Below are positions 34,801 to 49,435 of a DNA stretch of 64,000 nt, piece by piece (the first letter of the stretch is position 1; each line of letters begins with the position of its first letter). The notes beneath the pieces are model-generated. The model saw only the letters and a list, made by a program, of their open reading frames with translations, was not told the DNA's origin and did not search any database. Made by a program: the position numbers and the translations under genes. The DNA is from Liolophura sinensis (taxonomy: Eukaryota > Mollusca > Polyplacophora > Chitonida > Chitonidae), in the NCBI RefSeq assembly GCF_032854445.1, contig NC_088295.1:76598028-76662027 (forward strand), written 5' to 3'.

Positions 34801-37800
34801 AAAGATGGTGAATCTTTACCTGACCCATGCTACTACTATGTCAAGTCTGGCATATTGATGCGGCAGTGGAGGCCTCCCGATGTTTCTTTGGAGGATGAAT
34901 GGGCAGTTAAGCATCAGGTAGTTGTGCCCAAGTCTTATCGTAAAGACATACTGACCATAGCGCATGAAACGCCGTTAGCAGGTCATTTGGGTGTTAATAA
35001 GACCTATTATAAGATTCTCAGTCATTTTTATTGGCCAGGAGTAAGGAAAGATGTTACTGAATTTTGCAGGTCTTGTCATGCATGTCAGTTAGTGGGGAAA
35101 CCTAACCAGACAATCCCCAAGGCAGCCTTGAGGCCTATTCCTGCAATTGGTGAGCCATTCAGTAGAATCTTAATAGATTGTGTTGGTCCGCTACCTAAGA
35201 CAAAGTCTGGAAATCAGTATATGTTAACCATAATGTGTACTTCAACTCGTTTCCCAGAGGCAATTCCACTAAGGAATATTACTGCCAAGACTGTAATTAA
35301 GGCTTTAGTTAAGTTCTTCACCATGTTTGGTCTGCCTAAGTCAGTACAGTCAGACCAGGGTTCAAATTTCATGTCTGGTGTGTTCTAACAAGTTATGCAT
35401 GAGCTAGGTATTAGCCAGTATAAATCCTCCGCTTATCACCCACAAAGTCAAGGAGCACTAGAGAGATTCCATCAGACACTGAAAAGTATGATAAGAACTT
35501 ACTGCTTTGAGACAGGGAAAGATTGGGACGAGGGTGTACCTTTGTTAATGTTTGCTGTAAGAGAGTCTGTACAAGAGTCACTTGGATTTAGTCCATTTGA
35601 GCTTGTGTTTGGCCATACTGTGCGTGGTCCACTACAGTTGTTCAAGGAAAAGTTTGTGTCTGGTGATAGTGACAATGTTAACCTATTACAGTATGTGTCA
35701 AGTTTTCGTACTAAGCTCAACAGAGCATGTGAGTTAGCCAGAGAGAATCTTACAGCTTCTCAGAAGAGTATGAAAACTAAGTATGACAAAGAGACAGTAA
35801 GACGCAGATTTGAAGTTGGTCAGAAGGTATTGGCCTTACTTCCAGTTAGTGGTAAGCCACTTGAGGCACGTTATTTTGGACCTTATGTAGTAGACAAGAG
35901 GCTAAGTGATCTTAATTATATTATTTTCACTCCTGATCGGCGCAAATCTAGACAACTTTGTCACATTAACATGTTAAAGCCATATGTAGACAGAGATAGC
36001 ACTGATATCAATGTTGTACATCCTAGTGGAGTTGTTACCTCTAACTTATGCCCTGATTCAGCTGTTAGGGATGATCAAGATTTTGACTTAAGGTTCCGGT
36101 CAGCCAAACTCCAGAATTCAAGTATTCTTGAGAACATTGATTCTGTGTTGGGTCATCTGGAATATCAGCAACGCCAGCAGTTGAAGGATTTGGTTCGTCG
36201 ATATGAACATTTGTTTCCTGATGTTCCAACCAGGACTGAATCCATCTACCATGATGTTGAAGTTGGAGATTCCAAGCCAATTAAACAGCACCCATACAGA
36301 CTGAACCCAACTAAAACTGAATACTTGAGAAAAGAAGTTCAGTATTTACTGGAAAATGATCTGGTCGAGCCCAGTAACAGTAACTGGAGTTCACCTTGTA
36401 TTCTTGTGCCAAAACCAGATGGGACGTACCGTATGTGTACAGACTATCGTAAAGTGAATGCCGTCACTAAAGCAGACAACTTTCCCATTCCAAGGATCGA
36501 CGACTGTATCGATGCCGTGGGAAAGTCCAACGTTGTCTCCAAGTTTGACCTATTGAAAGGATTTTGGCAAGTACCGCTCACGCAGCGCGCTCGTGAGGTG
36601 TCAGCGTTTGCTACCCCAGATGGTTTATACCAGTACAAAGTCATGCCCTTTGGGATGAAGAACAGCCCTGCCACCTTTCAACGACTTGTGAACAACGTCA
36701 CATCAGGCCTTAAAGGGTGTCGTGTTTACATCGACGATGTAATTATATTCAGTGACACTTGGGAGGAACATTTAATTATCATGGAGGCATTATTTGCGAG
36801 ACTGTCCCAAGCCAATCTTACAATAAATTTGGCTAAGTGTGAGTTTGGTTGTGCTTTTGTCACATATCTAGGGCATGTTGTCGGACAGGGTCAGGTAAAA
36901 CCTGTTAATTCTAAAATCAGTGCTATCTCTTGTTTTCCAGTGCCAAGTTGTAAGAGAGAGTTAAAGCGTTTTTTGGGCATGGCAGGTTATTATCGTAAGT
37001 TCTGTAGGAACTTTTCATTTGTTAGTGAGCCACTAACTCAGCTGTTAAAGAAAGGTGCTAAATTCTTGTGGTCCATTGAGTGTCAGAGATCTTTTGATAG
37101 ATTAAAGGCCATGCTAAGCAGCGGCCCCATACTTGTAGCACCTGATTTTAATTTACCATTTAAGCTAGCTGTTGATGCTAGTGATATATCTGCTGGGGCA
37201 GTTTTGTTACAAGAAAATGAAACAGATCACGTTGATCACCCTGTATGTTTTTTTTCTCGCAAATTTGACAAGTGCCAGAGAAATTATTCGACAATAGAAA
37301 AGGAGTGTCTGTCCTTGATTCTAGCATTACAGCATTTTGAAGTATATGTGACTTCCTCAAGTTACCCCATTGTTGTATATACAGATCACAATCCCTTAAC
37401 CTTCTTGGACAAACTAAAAGGTAAAAACCGAAGATTGTTACGGTGGAGTTTGCTTTTGCAAGAATTTAATCTAGAGATTAGACACATAAAAGGGAAAGAT
37501 AATGTGATTGCTGATTGTTTGTCACGTGTCTAGTTGGTTTTCTGCAGCTTTGTTTTTAAAGACTGTGTGGTAAACGTTATTATTATTCGTGATTATGAAT
37601 ATGTTAAAGAAAGTTTTATGCAAAACTTTCTTTCCCTGAAGGGTGGGGGTGTTATGTATGACTATTTAACGTCTTCATGTACTGTTAGTCTGCGGACCTT
37701 TGTGTTATATGTTATAAGCATAACAGGCCCTGTTATATATGTACAGTGCGGACCTGGCCGAAAGCACCTCGTTCAATGCTCTGTTTATTTAACTGGATGT

Positions 37801-40800
37801 TCATTGGCTGTTAATTCTGTGTGTCTAAGAATAGTTGAATCCACCTGGACCGTATATAAGCCGTGTTTTCTGTGCAGAGTAGAGGTATTTTTGCTGCATC
37901 CACTGGGAGCCAGGAGAGTGTGCGACGCTCTCGTATCGAGTCCATTATTTTGATATGAGCTGGTGATGCCAGTTTCATTTGGGAGGACAGATTTTTATGC
38001 CGACACCGTTTGTGTACCACAGTAGTACTGATGTCTGGTTTATGTGAATTTCTGCGGAAGTCACGTTTATTGGTGTTCGGATCTTGATTATGATTATACA
38101 GTGTGGACTGTGTAATTTGTTTAACACGCTGACCTCACCTGACCGACAAGGTCGTCAAGGACTCTAAACTGAAGTTTTCAGTTTTGCAAAGGACGTTCGT
38201 TCTGCCACAAGGTGACATTACTCTACGTCTCTGAACGGCTCGTTTGTGAGCTTCTGCGGGAGCTGTGACTGATCTGAAGTGGATTATACCGCCATGCCTG
38301 TATTTACCCTGTGTTGTGCTCTGCGGGTGTGACGTCATTCAAAGGCTTGACTGTTCCAGTTCTGTGTAACCTGTGTACTGTGTTCGTGTTCGCTATCCTA
38401 GCGAAGTACCTGTCTAGGACAATTTGTGACTTGCGTGAATTGTGTGTTTATCCCATGGTCTTTACGTTGGATTTCCTGGAATACGTTCCTTGGGGTGTAA
38501 AGGTGAACTGGAAACTTGTAAAGACCGGTAATACTGATGTGTATGTTGTTGTTGTTGTTGAACTGTCTGTAAAACTGTACGTCTCATTTTATATATAAAG
38601 CATTGTTTACATTGTAATATTGAGTCACTGAGTCTGTTTTCTGTTGCTGTTTTCAATACCGTAACAACTAGTCATGACCAAGTCTGTGTTTCGACAAAAC
38701 ACACATTACGCCGTATATATGACCACAAACAACCACCCAACATCAGTGCTTATTTCACAGTGTTTGATGGAAGGCAGCTCCCGATATACTCATGGAATGT
38801 ACGTTGATTTGAGATATGGTAATGTTTCAGTTATAAACAGTACATTCAAATCACTTGCGAGGCCAATAGATTTACGATTCCATGATCAGTGCCAAAACAT
38901 TAACATTGAGCGCAACCGCGTTGAAAATACCTTATCTCAGAGACATATTGATTTGTATAAATCTGGTTCTGGAAAAAGCGAAAACTGTACCTTGAACATT
39001 GTGGATAACATAGTTAGCCAGGATAGTGGCGACACTTCTCAAACCGGCGGGGTAAGGGTTTGGGCACGCTACGATATTATGAGAATCAACTTAGACAGAA
39101 ACAGCCTGTCAGGTATCAACTATCTGGCACTTTATCTCTATCTCTATCACACTTCCGCTCTTGTTTCTGTTTCCGAAAACGTTATCGCTGACTGCGAAAA
39201 AGCCATGCACGTTGAAGCATATGGTGGGTCGGCAACTGTCAGCATACATCAAAATACGGTTCTAAGAAATTTTGGAACGGATATTATCAAACTCATAACA
39301 GCTGATTATTTAAAACGTCCACTGGAGTTTGAAAGAAATTCGATGCGAAATAACTCCAACACAGTTGTTACTGTTGAGGCGTCAAATGCTTTACTACACT
39401 ACAACGTATTCAACAACCCGGATGCAACGTCCAATATTAAAGTGTCCACATCACAAGGAGGTTACGGGGATGTGAACGCCACTCTGAATTACTGGGGCAG
39501 TGTTGATTCAAGGCAGATTGCGGGAAAGTTGTACGACCAGAGATCAAACCCTGCACTACCTCTCGTCATATATCAACCCTACTTTGAGAACAGCTCCCTA
39601 TCTTCGGTTTACGAGGAGACGCGGAGGTTTGTGACTCCAGACGGTATTCTTGGTGGTGACGTCAATGGCAACGTCACATTGACTGTAGAGGGAAGCCCGT
39701 ACACCGCCGTTAGTTCCATTAACGTACTCCCCGGTGACGTTCTTCAGGTTGAAGCAGGTGTCGAGATCAACTTTTTGCCGAACATTGGCGTCACCGTCGA
39801 AGGTATCAGAATCCTATTTATAAGAAGACTGTAGAAAACATTATGCCATGTTTTTCATGTACATACGAACTGTCTTGATGGAGATGCTTTATCTCATTAA
39901 TTTGTATGAGTTACAAGTAATTATAGTTCCAAGTGTCTTATCAACTCTTAACAACGGTTTACTTCATAAACTTACTGTAAAGGTTTTTTATAGATCTGGA
40001 GTGAGTTAGCAGAATATTCGTCTAGGTTTTCATAACACACTTGACTTTGAGTAGTCTTTTATCTGCAGAAATAAACACATTTTTGTAACTTTCAAGGAAC
40101 GACAACTGTTTAATGAAGGCCCGGCAATCCAACTATTCTATTCGTAAAACTATTTGCATTTTCATGAGGAAAACCTAACATTGTCCTGTCAGAAGATACT
40201 GGAGATCAAAAAGGAATAATTCACAATCGATTTTAAGCGCAAATATTTATTTCAAACGTATGGATGTTGTGAGCCAAGTATCGAAAGCAGAGCTATGGCC
40301 GTTAACCTGTAAAACCATATTCAGTGAAACTAACCAAGTTCTTCTAGAGTTAGAAATTTGAAGTAGTTGAGTCAAATTTAAAATAAAAAAGTTTTCCATG
40401 GTTTCTATGATTGTTTGACTAATTTTCTGCCAAACAGATCATTACTTTGTTGAAAGATAATTCTAGCCGAAGACAACTTTACGGTTAAATTTATCCATTC
40501 CTGACGCTTTGGTAGCAGTACTCTAAACAACGTCCATGACCCACATTTATCAAACGTCTTAAGATTTTGGTAAAAAATTCAAACACAGCTAAAATTAAAA
40601 TACTTGGCTCTGAAAACCCTTTAAATCTGTATATTAATTATTTACTTCAGAACAATATGAAAAGCATAATTTGAGAAATCTTAAGTAGCTTGATAATTAC
40701 GAGTGCTTATGATATAATAGTATGTTTGTACCTAATTTCTCACCCAAAAATTTTCATCGAAATCAATACTTGTCATGTTATGCATGTCTTAGAGTTTGAA

Positions 40801-43800
40801 ATAATGCCAGACAATGTCCTATGGTTTTAATATCAATAGAAACCGAGTGAATTTATATGTTCTCCAAAGTATCGTCAGACGAGCAGCTCGGTAACGGTAC
40901 ATCACATTTAAGCTAAATATGGCTGCCTATATAAACCAGTCTATAAAATCTACGACTTCAAATATCAAAAATTAATTATTTTGTGCTTTTTCGATGCCTT
41001 AGTTTCTTTACCGAATCAAAAATGTGCAGTGTTTCCATGTAAGAGATATATGTAATTTCAACTTATGGCGGACTAGGTGAAAGCGCATTGCATCAGGCAG
41101 TTAATGTTTCGCAGAGTTGTGCGGGCCCAGTTTCCAGCTGACCCATAATGACCTTATATCTGATCTAAATGATGATATTTGCTTACACACTGAGCGAATA
41201 CCACGCACACCTTTATGCGAATTAATTATCCCACACTCTCTTACCACAGGTGCATTAATCGTGGAGGGCAACATCGATAATCCGGTGAATTTCTTACCTC
41301 AATCGACGGAGAAAAAGTGGCGTGGGATTGAATTTCTACACACTGGTAAGTGCTGAGTTCTGTTGGGTGTGAACATATCAAGGTATTTGCCATCTAGTGC
41401 ACATTACACCAGTAAACGATCCAATAATTTTATCCATAGGTAAACATTATTAGTATGGTCCAAATGTCTAAAATGTAAGAAACAAAGGTAGTTTTGGATG
41501 TTTTTCTTCACTCGAAGAATTAATCTGTTAATTTGAACAGAAAGTCTGTTGTCTTAGTGATGCTAGAATGTATTTTGTAATTACAACATAATATTCTGCC
41601 ATATTCCAGATAATATGCTGTTGGCTTTGTAAATTCTTTATGTTGAATTAAGTGTTATATTTAACAGAATAATCGGCTGCAATAACAGAATGCATTCTAA
41701 CGTCACTCTTACAACAGACTTTCTGTTAAATTTAACCCCTTGTTTTTTTTTTTTTGGGAGAGTATGAACGCTCCAGTATCATTTTGCAGGACAAAGATAC
41801 AGCCAAGACAATAACTACAAGAACGCCTGAAAAGGCGATAAATTAATAAAAGCTGAACATCAAGTTAATTAATCAAAAGTCAGGCTGTTTTGTAATTAAA
41901 CTAAACACGGAAAGACAACTAGGAAACACAATTTATTTAGCTTTTAATATCTGGATATGGAGATTTCTTACAAGAAGTTCTTCAGTAAGACATTAGGTTT
42001 GTGGATATCACACCTTTTTGCTCTCAGTACTGATCAAGGCATTATAAAATGGATAATTTATGGTTAGTTTTAAACATAGTTGAAACTGAGTTTAATATCA
42101 TCCACGTGGCTTCCAAACGTTTTGTGGGGAAATAATGTCCTACAATGTTTAAAATGTGGATTGTGCCTTTAACACAGATAATACTATCACAGAAATGCAG
42201 ATAAACATTAGAATAAATGACACCGGTACTTTTGTTACGCATTGCAGAGTACTTTCCGGATCCGGACATCCGTCTCGTTGCCGGCAAACTGCCGAACGAA
42301 GGTCGTGTCGAAGTACGTTATAATGGCGAATTTGGGACAATTTGCGACGACAATTTTGGCCAGGAAGACGCCATGGTGGTTTGTCGAATGCTTGGCTATG
42401 AGTAAGTAATATATGCCGTTACCTTGTTGTAAGTTTCTCAACGTCGTTTGCTTAACGCTGCAACAACGTAGTCAAGGTAACTTTGAATTAGTGTTTAAAT
42501 TCAAAAGCCAAACTGTCTTTCAAAATGCCACGAATTGCATCGAAGTTAGTCAGTAGAAATACAATCATTAACTTTTACTTTGACAAAAAAGCAGGCATTT
42601 AAGAAAAGGGATTACAATAATCTGTCAGCTTGGTATATGGCCTTGTATCTTGTTAGTCCACGGGGAGGGGTCACCGTCAAGGCAAGCGCAGCGTATGGAC
42701 GCGGAAGTGGGACCATCTGGATGGACGATATCAACTGTATAGGTGACGAGCTCAACGTAACGTCCTGTATTTTTAATGGCTGGGGCAATCATAACTGTGG
42801 TCATTGGGAAGATGTTGGGGTAATCTGTCATGGAAATAGACTCAAGGAAACCAAGCCAGGTGAGGTTCTCAGTTATACCTCGGCAAAACCAAACCAAGTA
42901 AAATTTACAGGTAATACTGATAGACGCAGAGAAACAAAACCGGTCGAGTCTCACAAAGTCTCCATTTTCCTCTGACTCAAGAAAATCTACCCAGGTAAGC
43001 TTCTCAGATGCTAATGATTAAGTGAAGGAAGACAAACCTCGTGGGACTTTCAGTTAATGTTGATAGACTCAAGAAAGCTAGCTAGGGGAGTTTCTCAGCT
43101 AATGTTGATAGACTGAACGTAATCTGGCATGTTGCTAGATTCAAGGAGGCTATGCGAGCTTCCCAGAGTGTTGACAGAAATCAAAACATAAATTAAAGAT
43201 GCTACCTTCCTTACAGCGATACCAGTGACCAGACACCAAGGTCCAACTGAATGTCAAATAAGAAAACACTATAAAAGTAATGCACTAAACTAATTTGTCA
43301 CCATCGGAAAAATTATGCTTTGTCAAGCATCTTTTTACGAACTGGCACTAACACACATAACGACAAATAACTGGATTTAACTGCCCAAGCACATAGACAA
43401 TGGAAAATTCAATAAATCAAATCCGCATGTACAAATTGTAACAGTGTTTACAAAACAGACAACATGGAGAAAAAGCATGACAGAAATGAAAATAACCAAC
43501 TGTGTTTGAATCCAACACTACCAGATATCATATACAATGCGTCTAGTGCTGAAAAGCACCACTGCGTCTTGTCCGCGTTAGGCCATGTTAGGCCATTAAG
43601 TATGTACATTTCAACGTTGCTCGACACATGGCCTGCAATCACCTCACTCTAGTGTCCCATCTGGTTTGCCTGAGCTCAGTTCAGATTTGAGAGCGGGCAA
43701 GGACAAAGTGCATGTAGGTGACAGGAAATGTTAGGAGAATGTACAGATATGACATTGTGGTCTAAATAGTTTTAAAAGGAATAAGCGATGTTACATCAAA

Positions 43801-46800
43801 AAACATCCCCAGTCCAAAGCCATGGCTTACGGTTTCGTAGTTACTTTTCTGTGCGGCATCCTAAAGCGTAGACCTTAAATTCAAATTTTTCGTTTGCACA
43901 TGACGTCACATCATATGTATAGTTAAAACCTAATTTGCAAACATATTGCACCTTTCTCTAAACAAGTAGTCTCCAGGAAACGCTTGTTATGTGTCCTAAA
44001 TTTTAATCAATCTTACATTGAGTTTTGGAGAAGATGACTGCTAAATGATTTAAATTCAACCCAAAATAGTTGACAGGTCACGTTACTGAGGACACCCAAC
44101 TCGTAAGAGCACATCTCCGGGTCTACCACGCACCTAAGTTTCACGCATTTCTGTTGAGCCTTTTTACCTGTAGAAGTTGTTCAATATTAAAAAATGTAAA
44201 AATAGTATCTTTTTAGAATGTACCACTTCTGGTTTACCGACGTCACTTCCGGTTTTTTGCATAAATCGCATTTTCGGAATCAGCGTATTAAACTGCATCA
44301 GATAGGAATTTTGGCAGGACACCCTCTGAAGAAGTGTGGAAATTATGAGCAAGTCACGAATTTTTTGGTCACATGACATTTTCACCCAGTAGACAGCTTG
44401 TACAATTTTCAACCAACCAAATTCTCATCTTCAAACTTAACATGCATAGTCTGTGTACAACTGCAGTTTACATTTCAGCTCATTCACATTAGCCGGTCTG
44501 GAAAAGAATATTTTTTAGCTTTTCATCAAAACCCAAGGAGGCCGCCAAGTCACGTGATCATATCTGCCCAAAAGTTACGATACACAACTTCAAGTGATAC
44601 AGACAAACACATTAAAATTTCACATTCTAACCTAGACTAAACTAACTGTTTTCACTAGAAACGCGTCACAATTTTGGTGAGTTACCATAGGATTCGAGTT
44701 ACACGTCATTGTAATTACGAAACTGACAAAAGTTTTTTAACCATATCTCAAAAAGTTACATAGATAGGCACAATACAAAAGCAGATTCGGAATCATCGTT
44801 GCCAGATACACCAGAATACATGAAAACATTATCAAACTTAGACGTCATAACTTCAACCAAAGGCTAGCTTCCAAAGCTTTCGATGAATGTCCAAGTTTTT
44901 TTTTCCAAATTTTCTCTGTCTGGGATCACACTACCATTACATCAAATGTCAAAGGAATTCGATCGTTGGTTCTTGAGAAGAAGATTTTTAACGGTTTTAA
45001 TCAAAACCCAAGATGGACACCATGTCACGTTAGCAAAGTTAACCAAAAACAGCCAAAATTTGCGTTGTCCTTTAACAGCTCTTAAAGTTTGCAAAAATCT
45101 TTTAAGAAAACGGAAGAAAAATAATAAAAATCACAGCACAGAGTGCTGGGCCACCGGCCAACTGTATGTATCACAGTTGTCAATCTTTATTTAGACCCAA
45201 TGACTGATTTCAGGAAACCAAGCCAGGTGGATTTCTCTTCCAAAAGCATAGCATACAAAAATGACCTAATCCAAAGACTGGTGCAAGTCAAAACAACAAG
45301 TAAACAACAAAAGCTGTTTACTACTGAGTAAATAATAAATGCAGATGTTATTTAAACATATAGAGTTAATGTAATTTGGTTAGTGCTGTGGAAAGGGTTG
45401 GGACAGTAAATAAAAAAAAGGATGCTAGAAACTGAAGCGTTGCTCAATAAAATTGTGCAGTGGCAAAAATTGGGGTCATGCTCTGCTAGTCTTTGTAACA
45501 GAATAGCTTTGTTTTAGTGGATAAATATAACAGCAAACGGCTCTTTCAGTAATTAGGGAAAAATGTTGCTACGGTAATGAAATAGTTTATGTACATGTAC
45601 ATTATTCTTTCCATTTTGCTCTGATTTTCCTATTGTTTTCACACAATGCCTTTCCTACCAACTTATTACTCTTAAATTTTTCTCAGCTTAACGTGCTTTA
45701 TGATGTCTTAAATACCTGCATGCATTTTACCACCAAAGCTATATGTATGATCCAGTGGAATCCTGGTAGTACTGAGGATTGCACAAACACAGTGATCGAA
45801 CTATAAATTAACCTATACGACTTACATTATCGGAGTTACCTTGGTCAAGGAGGCCAAGCTAGACATACTCCTCAATTAGTTTGATACATTCAAGGAACCA
45901 ATCCAGACGAGCTCCTCATACTTAATGGTGATGGCAGCAAATAAAAGAAAGCCAAGCGATTTTTTTAAAGAATGTCGATAATAGCACTAAACCAAGCAAG
46001 ACCAGCAGCTTCCGAGTTAGTCTTCATCGATTCAAAGAAAACTGGCACAACTAATAAAAAACTGTGATTAAATAATTTTTTATACATTTTTAAAACCTTT
46101 TCTAAAACAGATAAAACGTTTGAAACCACCTATAAGCCAGATTTACTCTGTCCAAAGTTCTACCATGCTTAAAGAGGCTATACCACAAATTTGTGGCAAA
46201 AACACTATATTCGCTGATAAAATCAGTGTTTCTCTATTTATTACGAATAAGTTAAATGATTGCCCTTCAGATATTTTCTGATTTAAAATAACTGTACAAC
46301 ACCTATTTACAGTATTAAAGTTATTCTAAATTTTGAAAGTTATGAAGTAAAAGATATCACACATTTTACAAACTTGATCGATTTTGAAATATAATACGTG
46401 AACAAACAAGGTCAATAATTTGTGAGATTAAATTATTTGGGCTAGTACAAAACACATGTAATAGGAAACGTTTTGTCAGATCGTTTGCTAAGATTCACCG
46501 GTATATCTATTTAAGGCTTATTGAGATAAAATCAGATTGAGAAACCACCAATCCTCCTTATGGATAATGGGTCCACAAAAAATACCGAAAACTTGTTACA
46601 GAACAATGACTAAAATTAACACCATTTCCATGAAATGTCCATGGCAATCTACATTGTACTCCATCAACATCAAATGAACAGATCATTTGCCACGGACACC
46701 TTTTTCCATTCACGATGAGGTCATACGTCGGCGGTAAACCTACCACTGACTCTTTGCCCTAAACGATCTTGGCTTGGGAGTGGTTGTGACAGCAAACGCA

Positions 46801-49365
46801 TTCATCCTGGAACTGCAGAAACTCATAAACATAAATGGCGATGACATCGTCACAGTGGAAGACCCTTCACATACATCTCTGGATTTTCATGCTGTGACTC
46901 ATCTTCACTATTGCTAGTCACCTGGTCGCTTCCACTGTCGTCATTAGCTTGTCTTCGATTAGGTTCACGACGTAAGATTTGCAAGCTGAAATGATTTTCT
47001 TCAGTCAAAGCTGTAGCGTTCAACAGTTTGCTCGCTCGTATATCATTGTTACTGCTTTTTGTCTCGTAGAGGAGCTTTTTGATATATTTAACTACAACGA
47101 CGTAATTAAGATGATCTAATGTCTGCACTATAAGCGTAGAGAACCTCAACTTTTTGTGTTCCCTTCTAAGAATTCACGCATAGTTGAGCCAAAGTTGCTA
47201 ACTATTTTATTTCACATCACGTACAACTGTACCATTTCAGGTATAGTTTTATAAACCATGATTTCTGAAGTGCTGACCACCCTCGTATTGGTGAAATATT
47301 GTTGAGTATGACGTAAACAAACGATCAGATAAATAGATCAATATGATCTCTGGCTGTGCGTGTTAGCAGGGATGCAAGTGTCTATTTCCGTGCATTAATC
47401 CATGCATCATTTTAAAATTATGATAAAATGAAATGCCCAGCGAACCCCTGTCTTGATTCCTGGTTTAGATGGGATCTGTTTTTTTCTTCATGACACTAAG
47501 ACAAGTATGGAATGTCAGCTAGCTTTAAAACAAGGGGAGATTATAACCATATTATGAGACAAGAAATCTGGCACGACTTAGTACATGTACTTGTCTCTTT
47601 TCTTGGTTGCAGGCGCGTTGCTATCCCAGCTACACTTCTTATTGGTGAATGAAACAACGGATGGAATCAAAATTCATGGAAGACTTCCCCAGATGAATGC
47701 TGTGTCTGTAACGTTTTCATCGGCTGATGGTTTTTTGTTTGAATACCCCATTGTACGACAGGATACATCAATAAATATGCTGTTAGCTGCATTTAATTCC
47801 AAAGCAGGGATACACGTATACTTTGGTCGCCAGGAGTTTGCTCCATACCTTAATGTTAATTCGGTCTTCCTTCGGAATAACACTAACACTGGCATACGAG
47901 TGGAGAATAATGGCAAGCTTGAGGTAAACAGTTGTGAAGTGTACGGTTCAAAAACCGCAATCAGTCTTGAGTCGAACTTAGCAGGTTCCTTGATTTTCCG
48001 TGCTTGTGATTTCCACGATAATTCCGAGCGAGTGATATCATCTCAACGACACACATCTTCTGGGGGAAACTTTTCCTTTGTTCTGGCTGACAGTTCAATT
48101 CACGATCACAGTTATTACATTTATTGGTCGTTGAACTACAGACCTTTGATTGATATTTATCCCAATGACCAACTTGAGCAGGCTACGTGGACATTTAAAA
48201 ATAATAAGTTTTTCAATATGTCCATTTCTGGTACAATTTTAGACATAGATGCTCGATATGTTCGCTCTGAACTCAACGTTTATATCACTGGGAACCAATT
48301 CATGGACATCGCTCGCGGAAGAGCTGTTGAAGTGAGAACAAGTATTAGGTCATCCATTAACATTGCCAATAATCTGTTTGAGAACATCACAGATCCTCGC
48401 GCCAATGCTTTGGTCGAAATTTATCAACACGTAATTAACGCAACAGTACGTGTTGAAAACAACACGTTTCAGGCCAATGGAGTTTCTAGCATGGTCTATC
48501 TTTCAGGGGAATCGGGGACCTTTCCCTATACATACATAACATCAAACACGTTCCTCAACAACTCCGTTAGTAACACAATTCTCAGTGCTATTTCAGGCTT
48601 TCAAGCCCGGAACAACATATTCACGAATCCAAGAGCATCATGTGAAATTAAAGCACCAGACTTTAATGACTTTGCTCCGATTGATGCCTTAAATTGCTAC
48701 TGGGGGTTTGGTGACTTAGACAAAATAGTACAGCGGGTGTGCTCGTTTGAGAAGGACATGCGTTTATCCCGGGTAAACTTCATTCCCTACCTGCTGTCAG
48801 CTGATTTGGGGAACAAGGTGGATATTACGGACGGGACCTTCCATTTGGACACTCTGATTGGCGGAGTGGTAACGGGCACTATTACCCTTGCTAAAGGACC
48901 TGAACCAGTCGTCATATCTAGATCTGTTTATGTTGAGTGAGTTCACATCTTAATTTTCTTTCCCTTGCCTCTAAAAGTATTTCAAGCATACGTACACAAA
49001 GCGTTAATTGGTAATATATACCCCCGCTTATATCTAGCAATCAGTTTTAGTGTAAACGCTTTTTTTGTAATATTAACCTTTGAAATTTGAAAAGAAATTA
49101 ACATCTAAAACTTTCCTGTTGCTTGAAATATCAAATTATAAGGAGCGCCTGACTTTATTTTATACGTATATGCAGGCCAGATGGGTCGCCCAAAAACGCA
49201 AATATATACACAGTTATTAAAAGCAAGGTTCACGGTTTTTATGCTAAAAAGTTGTGTATAATTTTTGCTTGTGTCTCAAACAGGGAAAATGCGGTGCTGG
49301 TCATTGAAGCAGGATCAACTGTGGAATTCGAGGAAGACTGCGGTATCTTTGTCAAAGGTATGCAT

Positions 49366-49435
<70 letters not shown>

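Larger units (their letters stand above)
31613..38666 (+). mobile_element. Full-length LTR retrotransposon, Ty3/gypsy group with Gmr1-type domain order
   Basis: The element is 7,054 bp: LTR 31613-32629, primer site 32635-32652, one gag-pol frame 32758-37533 broken by a single stop, polypurine tract 37639-37649, LTR 37650-38666, with ACTAG duplicated on both sides. The domains are gag, CCHC knuckle, protease, integrase, RT, RNase H. Integrase ahead of RT is the order of the Gmr1 clade, not of ordinary Ty3/gypsy elements. The LTRs show no difference by eye, so insertion is very recent. No envelope-like frame is present. It sits in sense orientation inside a coding exon of copy C. Confidence 0.97.

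Noticed and set aside
37534-37953. Env or accessory frame after RNase H
   Set aside because: Only untranslated sequence and the 3' LTR; no signal peptide, Cys pattern or membrane segment.
46558-47149. Two minus-strand frames in a copy C intron
   Set aside because: No recognisable domain, no convincing splice sites or start, single short frames; could be an old insertion but not supportable as a gene.
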